Origin: Clostridiales bacterium
GTDB lineage: Bacteria > Bacillota > Clostridia > Lachnospirales > WQUN01
Reading direction: 5' to 3'
Assembly: GCA_031273705.1 (NCBI GenBank)
Contig: JAISRJ010000184.1
Coordinates: 1 to 16,519 of the forward strand
DNA: 16,519 bases
The notes under the pieces are model-generated. The model was not told where the DNA came from, did no database searches, and saw only the letters and a list, made by a program, of their open reading frames with translations. Position numbers and translations under genes: made by a program. Shown one piece after another: positions 13,749-16,519 of this stretch. Numbering within the stretch: the stretch's first letter is position 1; the number at the start of each line of letters is the position of its first letter.

Positions 13749-13797
13749 AAGGGGCTGTTGCGAAACTGATTTGTCAGCATCGCAACAGCCCCTTTTT
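13749..13797. terminator. Very strong bidirectional terminator
   Basis: Fifteen bases from 13749 pair perfectly with 13780-13794 (AAGGGGCTGTTGCGA and its complement), with an inner CTGA/TCAG helix, and T runs on both sides. It separates the VanW gene from the convergent hemolysin III gene. Confidence 0.92.
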
Positions 13798-13823
13798 ATC
13801 AAATCATAATTTTGTGCGTGTCT

Positions 13824-14501
13824 TTAGAGAATATATTTAAGAATTGCAAAATAATGTAAAATAGCCCCTGCAAGGACGAACAAGTGCCAAATAGCGTGCG
13901 CGTATTTTAAATTTTTGCGTGAGTAGAACCACAGCCCGCCGGTGTAGAATACTCCGCCGCCAAAGAATAGAATTAATCCTGCGGTTTCTAACGCCCTAAT
14001 CATTGGGATTATAGCAAAGACCACACACCAACCCATTGCTATATAACAAATCATACCGAATTTTTTAAACTTTTCAAGGTTTACACTGGTAAGAACTACT
14101 CCAACTATGGCGATAGCCCAGACAATTCCAAAGATAGTCCACCCGACAGCGCCGTTTAAAGCCACTAAGGTGATAGGTGTGTAGCTACCGGCAATTAATA
14201 AATAGATCATTGTGTGATCAAAAATCCTGAAAACATGTTTCGCTTTTTCCGGAACCAACGCGTGATATAATGTAGACATTAGAAACAGCAGAAACAGTGT
14301 GCCTACATATACAGAACCGCTGACTATCCTCCAAGCGTCGCGGGTATACGCCGCGCCGATTATAAGAACTATTCCGCCGGCAATCGCCAGTAGCGCTCCT
14401 ATCCCATGCGTTATGGCGTTTGCTATTTCCTCAGCCAGGGTATAAAAGGAACCCGGTTTTCTCTGACTTGAGCTTTCCTGATTAGTAAAAAATGAACCCA
14501 C
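13824..14501 (-). CDS. trhA: Hemolysin III / PAQR family membrane protein
   Basis: The 225-residue protein is a seven-helix membrane protein of the hemolysin III (YqfA/TrhA, PAQR) family. Conserved residues lie in EEIANAITHGIGA near the N-terminus, STLYHAL (helix 3), FDHTMIYLLIAGSYTP and HAIWHLFV near the C-terminus; the three histidine motifs form the metal site found in PAQR receptors. E. coli TrhA affects membrane energetics and fatty-acid balance; haemolytic activity was reported for the Bacillus cereus namesake, but most members are housekeeping proteins, so the name should not be read as virulence. The GTG start follows GGTGG on the minus strand with a four-base gap; no ATG fits near the N-terminus. 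It is monocistronic, with its own likely promoter and a shared terminator. Confidence 0.93.
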   Translation of the reverse strand: MGSFFTNQESSSQRKPGSFYTLAEEIANAITHGIGALLAIAGGIVLIIGAAYTRDAWRIVSGSVYVGTLFLLFLMSTLYHALVPEKAKHVFRIFDHTMIYLLIAGSYTPITLVALNGAVGWTIFGIVWAIAIVGVVLTSVNLEKFKKFGMICYIAMGWCVVFAIIPMIRALETAGLILFFGGGVFYTGGLWFYSRKNLKYAHAIWHLFVLAGAILHYFAILKYIL

Positions 14502-14561
14502 TTAACCACCGACTTTTCTTATTTTGTATTATATCTTTAAACGGAATCATTTGCCATTCAT

Positions 14562-14591
14562 ATTGTATCATAGGTGTGGCACTTTAAACAA
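14562..14591 (-). promoter_or_regulatory. Possible promoter of the hemolysin III gene
   Basis: On the minus strand TTGTTT (14591-14586) and TACAAT (14567-14562) are 18 bases apart, and TGA before the -10 box gives an extended -10 element. The leader would be about 55 bases. Confidence 0.5.
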
Positions 14592-14676
14592 GTTGTGAAT
14601 ATAGTGTAATGAGTTGTTCAGACTTCCGGTTTGTACAACTGACGCGCCTGCGCCAATCGGGCGCTTTATATATAAA

Positions 14677-14748
14677 GGGGGTGCCTTAAAACTGTTTTTT
14701 AGATACCCCCGGAAGAAGGGATGGAAAAGAAATTTTCCATCCCTTCTT
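14677..14748 (+). promoter_or_regulatory. Two adjacent hairpins upstream of the polyphosphate enzyme gene
   Basis: GGGGGT (14677-14682) pairs with ACCCCC (14705-14710). Two bases later a perfect 16-bp stem starts (14713-14728 with 14733-14748) closed by GAAA. No T run follows on either strand, so this is not a standard intrinsic terminator. The rest of the 322-base gap holds a palindrome CTTTATATATAAAG near 14664 and no gene. Confidence 0.75.
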
Positions 14749-14777
14749 GTATTCTATATGAAATAGTTTTAGAATTG

Positions 14778-14803
14778 TTTAGTAAGATAATTATTTAGTA
14801 AGA
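14778..14803 (+). repeat. 10-bp direct repeat ahead of the polyphosphate enzyme gene
   Basis: TTTAGTAAGA occurs at 14778-14787 and 14794-14803, 16 bases apart, ending 20 bases before the start codon. It may be a binding site; a promoter is not clear here. Confidence 0.6.
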
Positions 14804-14823
14804 CACGCGCGCAGGGGGCTTTA

Positions 14824-16308
14824 ATGTCAGAAAACATAGATTTAAATTCGGTATTAAATAATATGAAGAGCATAGATAATAAGACATATAAGCAGGTAAT
14901 GAAAGTTTTGGAAAAGCGGCTGGAATCTCTTCAAGAATCGATAAAAGAATATCAAATACCCGTTATTCTGGCTTTTGATGGCTGGAGCGCGGCAGGCAAG
15001 GGTACTCTTATCAGCAGGGTATTGCACTCGCTGGATCCAAGATTTTTTAATGTATTTACAATGGGGAAGATGACCGAAGAAAGACGGTTGCGTCCGTTTT
15101 TGTGGTCATTCTGGACTAAAACCCCAGCCAAAGGGCGCATATCTATTTTTGACAAAAGCTGGTGCCGGTTGATTTTGCCTGAACATTGCGAACTTTCCAC
15201 AAAAGAAAAGGCGGGGTTTTATTATGACATAAGCGCCTTTGAACAGCAATTGAAGGACGATGGCTTTGTTATTTTAAAATTTTTTCTTGAGATAAGCAAG
15301 GAGGAACAGAATTTACGATTTAAAGAGTTGGAAAGAAAACCGGAAACAGCCTGGCGGGTAAATCAGCACGATTGGCAGCAAAATAAAGATTATAGGAATT
15401 TTTCTATCCAATTTAACGAAATGGTTCAGAAAACAAACTTTAAAGGCAGTGAATGGTCGATAGTGGATGCGGACGACACAAAATTCGCCATTGTGAAAAC
15501 TATCAGAATCATAATTGATAGGATAGAGGCGGAGATAGAGCATAGAAAACAGAAGGCGGAGCGACCTGTAATTTATACTCCTGATCCGATAGTCGTCAAA
15601 AATAATCCGTTGAACATAGATTTATTTAAAGAGATAAATGATAAAGAGTATAAAGTCCGGCTGGATTTTTTACAGCAGAAAATTTCCGAGCAAGGATATA
15701 AAATGTACACCAAACGCAAATCCGTTGTGATTGTGTACGAGGGATGGGACGCCGCCGGAAAAGGTGGGAATATTAAACGATTGACCGAGCGGATTGACCC
15801 TCGCGCGTATGAAGTTGTCCCGATTGCCGCCCCGACAGCAGAGGAATTATCACATCATTATTTATGGCGGTTTTTTAACAGAATGCCCAAGGATGGGCAC
15901 ATGACAATATTTGATCGTTCGTGGTATGGTCGTGTCATGGTAGAGCGAATAGAACGTATAACCCCACCCGATGATTGCGCAAGGGCTTATAAAGAGATAA
16001 ATGACATGGAACTGCATTTGGCGAATCACGGGGTTATAATATTCAAATTTTGGTTGCAGATAGACCAAGAGGAACAACTGGCCAGATTTGAGGCGCGACA
16101 AAAAGATCCGCTGAAGAATTATAAAATTACAGACGAAGATTGGCGCAATCGCGAGAAATGGGATCAATATGAAGCGGCGGTCGGCGAAATGCTGAAAAAG
16201 ACCCACACCAGTTACGCCCCTTGGACGATTGTGGAATCTAATGACAAGAAATACGCCAGAATAAAAGTACTGGAGATAGTAACCAGGATTTTAGACAAAC
16301 TGCTGTAA
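14824..16308 (+). CDS. pap: Two-domain PPK2-type polyphosphate:AMP phosphotransferase
   Basis: The 494-residue protein is two fused PPK2 domains, the layout of polyphosphate:AMP phosphotransferase (PAP), which makes ADP from AMP and polyphosphate. The C-terminal domain (about 265-494) has intact Walker A EGWDAAGKGG (306-315), the lid-side RIDPRAYEVVPIAAPTAEE, and Walker B IFDRSWYGRVMVERIE (362-377). The N-terminal domain (about 15-240) keeps Walker A DGWSAAGKGT (52-61) but its Walker B is IFDKSWCRLILPE (108-120), lacking the R-S-W-Y-G-R pattern, so it may be structural or catalytically weak. In the well-studied Pseudomonas enzyme the C-terminal half is the active one. ATG 14824 has only a GGGGG site (14814-14818) before it. 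It lies alone behind a structured leader; radC follows 73 bases later. No ppk1 gene is in the window. Confidence 0.93.
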   Translation: MSENIDLNSVLNNMKSIDNKTYKQVMKVLEKRLESLQESIKEYQIPVILAFDGWSAAGKGTLISRVLHSLDPRFFNVFTMGKMTEERRLRPFLWSFWTKTPAKGRISIFDKSWCRLILPEHCELSTKEKAGFYYDISAFEQQLKDDGFVILKFFLEISKEEQNLRFKELERKPETAWRVNQHDWQQNKDYRNFSIQFNEMVQKTNFKGSEWSIVDADDTKFAIVKTIRIIIDRIEAEIEHRKQKAERPVIYTPDPIVVKNNPLNIDLFKEINDKEYKVRLDFLQQKISEQGYKMYTKRKSVVIVYEGWDAAGKGGNIKRLTERIDPRAYEVVPIAAPTAEELSHHYLWRFFNRMPKDGHMTIFDRSWYGRVMVERIERITPPDDCARAYKEINDMELHLANHGVIIFKFWLQIDQEEQLARFEARQKDPLKNYKITDEDWRNREKWDQYEAAVGEMLKKTHTSYAPWTIVESNDKKYARIKVLEIVTRILDKLL

Positions 16309-16326
16309 CCGGGGAGATATAAGAAC

Positions 16327-16389
16327 ATGACAGACAGTTGCATACCAAATAAACTTTTATGCGTAAATATAGTTATAGTTAATGAGTGA
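16327..16389 (+). CDS. Possible 20-codon ORF coupled to radC
   Basis: An ATG at 16327, ten bases after GGGGAG (16311-16316), opens a 20-codon frame (starting MTDSCIPNK) that ends at TGA 16387-16389, overlapping the radC start at 16382. radC itself has no ribosome site, so translation of this ORF could supply ribosomes. The peptide is not recognisable. It may equally be chance. Confidence 0.35.
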   Translation: MTDSCIPNKLLCVNIVIVNE

Positions 16390-16519
16390 CGCACATAAAG
16401 GGCACCGCGAACGGGTGAGGCGTCGCTTTATGAATGAAGGGCTAAATGCTTTTGAGGATCACCAGATTTTAGAGTTGCTGTTGTTTTATAGTATTCCCAT
16501 GAAAGATACCAATGAATTG
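16382..16519 (+). CDS. radC: RadC family protein (MPN/JAB domain), 3' end outside window
   Basis: Only the first 46 residues are present. GHRERVRRRFMNEGLNAFEDHQ followed by ILELLLFYSIPMKDTNEL is the helix-hairpin-helix-like N-terminal region of RadC (UPF0758, formerly DUF2466); the JAB1/MPN metalloprotease-like domain would follow outside. The historical link to DNA repair has been withdrawn for E. coli, and the function is uncertain. The ATG at 16382 is forced: a TAG lies in frame at 16376-16378. There is no Shine-Dalgarno sequence in front (the preceding bases are AT-rich), so translation may be coupled to the 20-codon ORF that overlaps it, or the leaderless context may simply be weak. Confidence 0.88.
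   Translation, partial: MSDAHKGHRERVRRRFMNEGLNAFEDHQILELLLFYSIPMKDTNEL

Noticed and set aside
13824..14501. Hemolysin III as a virulence toxin
   Set aside because: The protein is a typical seven-helix PAQR family member; the name is historical and nothing nearby suggests a toxin locus.
15862..16206. 114-codon minus-strand frame opposite the PPK2 gene
   Set aside because: Fully inside a well-supported gene, with no ribosome site or recognisable content.

Overview
The window looks like a chromosomal segment of a low-to-moderate GC, endospore-forming Firmicute, most likely class Clostridia. The evidence is a SipL-type spore morphogenesis protein (SPOCS/DUF3794 repeats plus LysM), a Veg protein, the block darA-yaaR-holB-ricT in the order known from Bacillus and Clostridia, canonical TTGACA/TATAAT promoters with 17-base spacers, AGGAGG-type ribosome binding sites and frequent TTG/GTG starts. 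No phage genes, intact insertion sequence or CRISPR array are visible.

Layout. (1) 1-3405 is an accessory metabolic module on the + strand: the 3' part of an AAC(3)-family N-acetyltransferase gene, a short-chain dehydrogenase (SDR), and a transketolase split into two translationally coupled subunits. It looks like the end of a carbohydrate or secondary-metabolite cluster. (2) 3406-3840 holds a tRNA-Leu with the unusual anticodon AAG, driven by a consensus promoter that sits behind two tandem 16-bp repeats, followed by a palindrome, a terminator and a stretch that may be a decayed mobile-element end. (3) 3838-6415 encodes a membrane-anchored HtrA-like protease and a Cof-type HAD phosphatase. 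(4) 6450-11461 is the conserved core: veg behind two tandem strong promoters, sipL, darA (c-di-AMP receptor), yaaR, holB (DNA polymerase III delta') and ricT. holB has a 12-bp tandem repeat inside its zinc module and a terminator hairpin directly before its ribosome binding site. (5) 11461-13822 has a secreted NlpC/P60 cell-wall hydrolase on the minus strand and, divergently, a membrane-anchored VanW-domain protein; both act at the cell wall. (6) 13824-16519 has a hemolysin III/PAQR membrane protein on the minus strand, a two-domain PPK2 polyphosphate:AMP phosphotransferase behind a structured leader, a possible 20-codon ORF and the start of radC.

How genes fit together: darA, yaaR, holB and ricT form a housekeeping cluster linking c-di-AMP sensing, replication and RNA processing; veg and sipL belong to growth and sporulation; HtrA, NlpC/P60 and VanW deal with the envelope. 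I found no convincing wholly new system. The points most worth checking are the tRNA-Leu(AAG) locus with its repeat-flanked promoter, the coding minisatellite in holB, the SDR/transketolase module, and the paired hairpins plus direct repeats upstream of the polyphosphate enzyme. Functional calls rest on motif and family recognition by eye; no database search was run.
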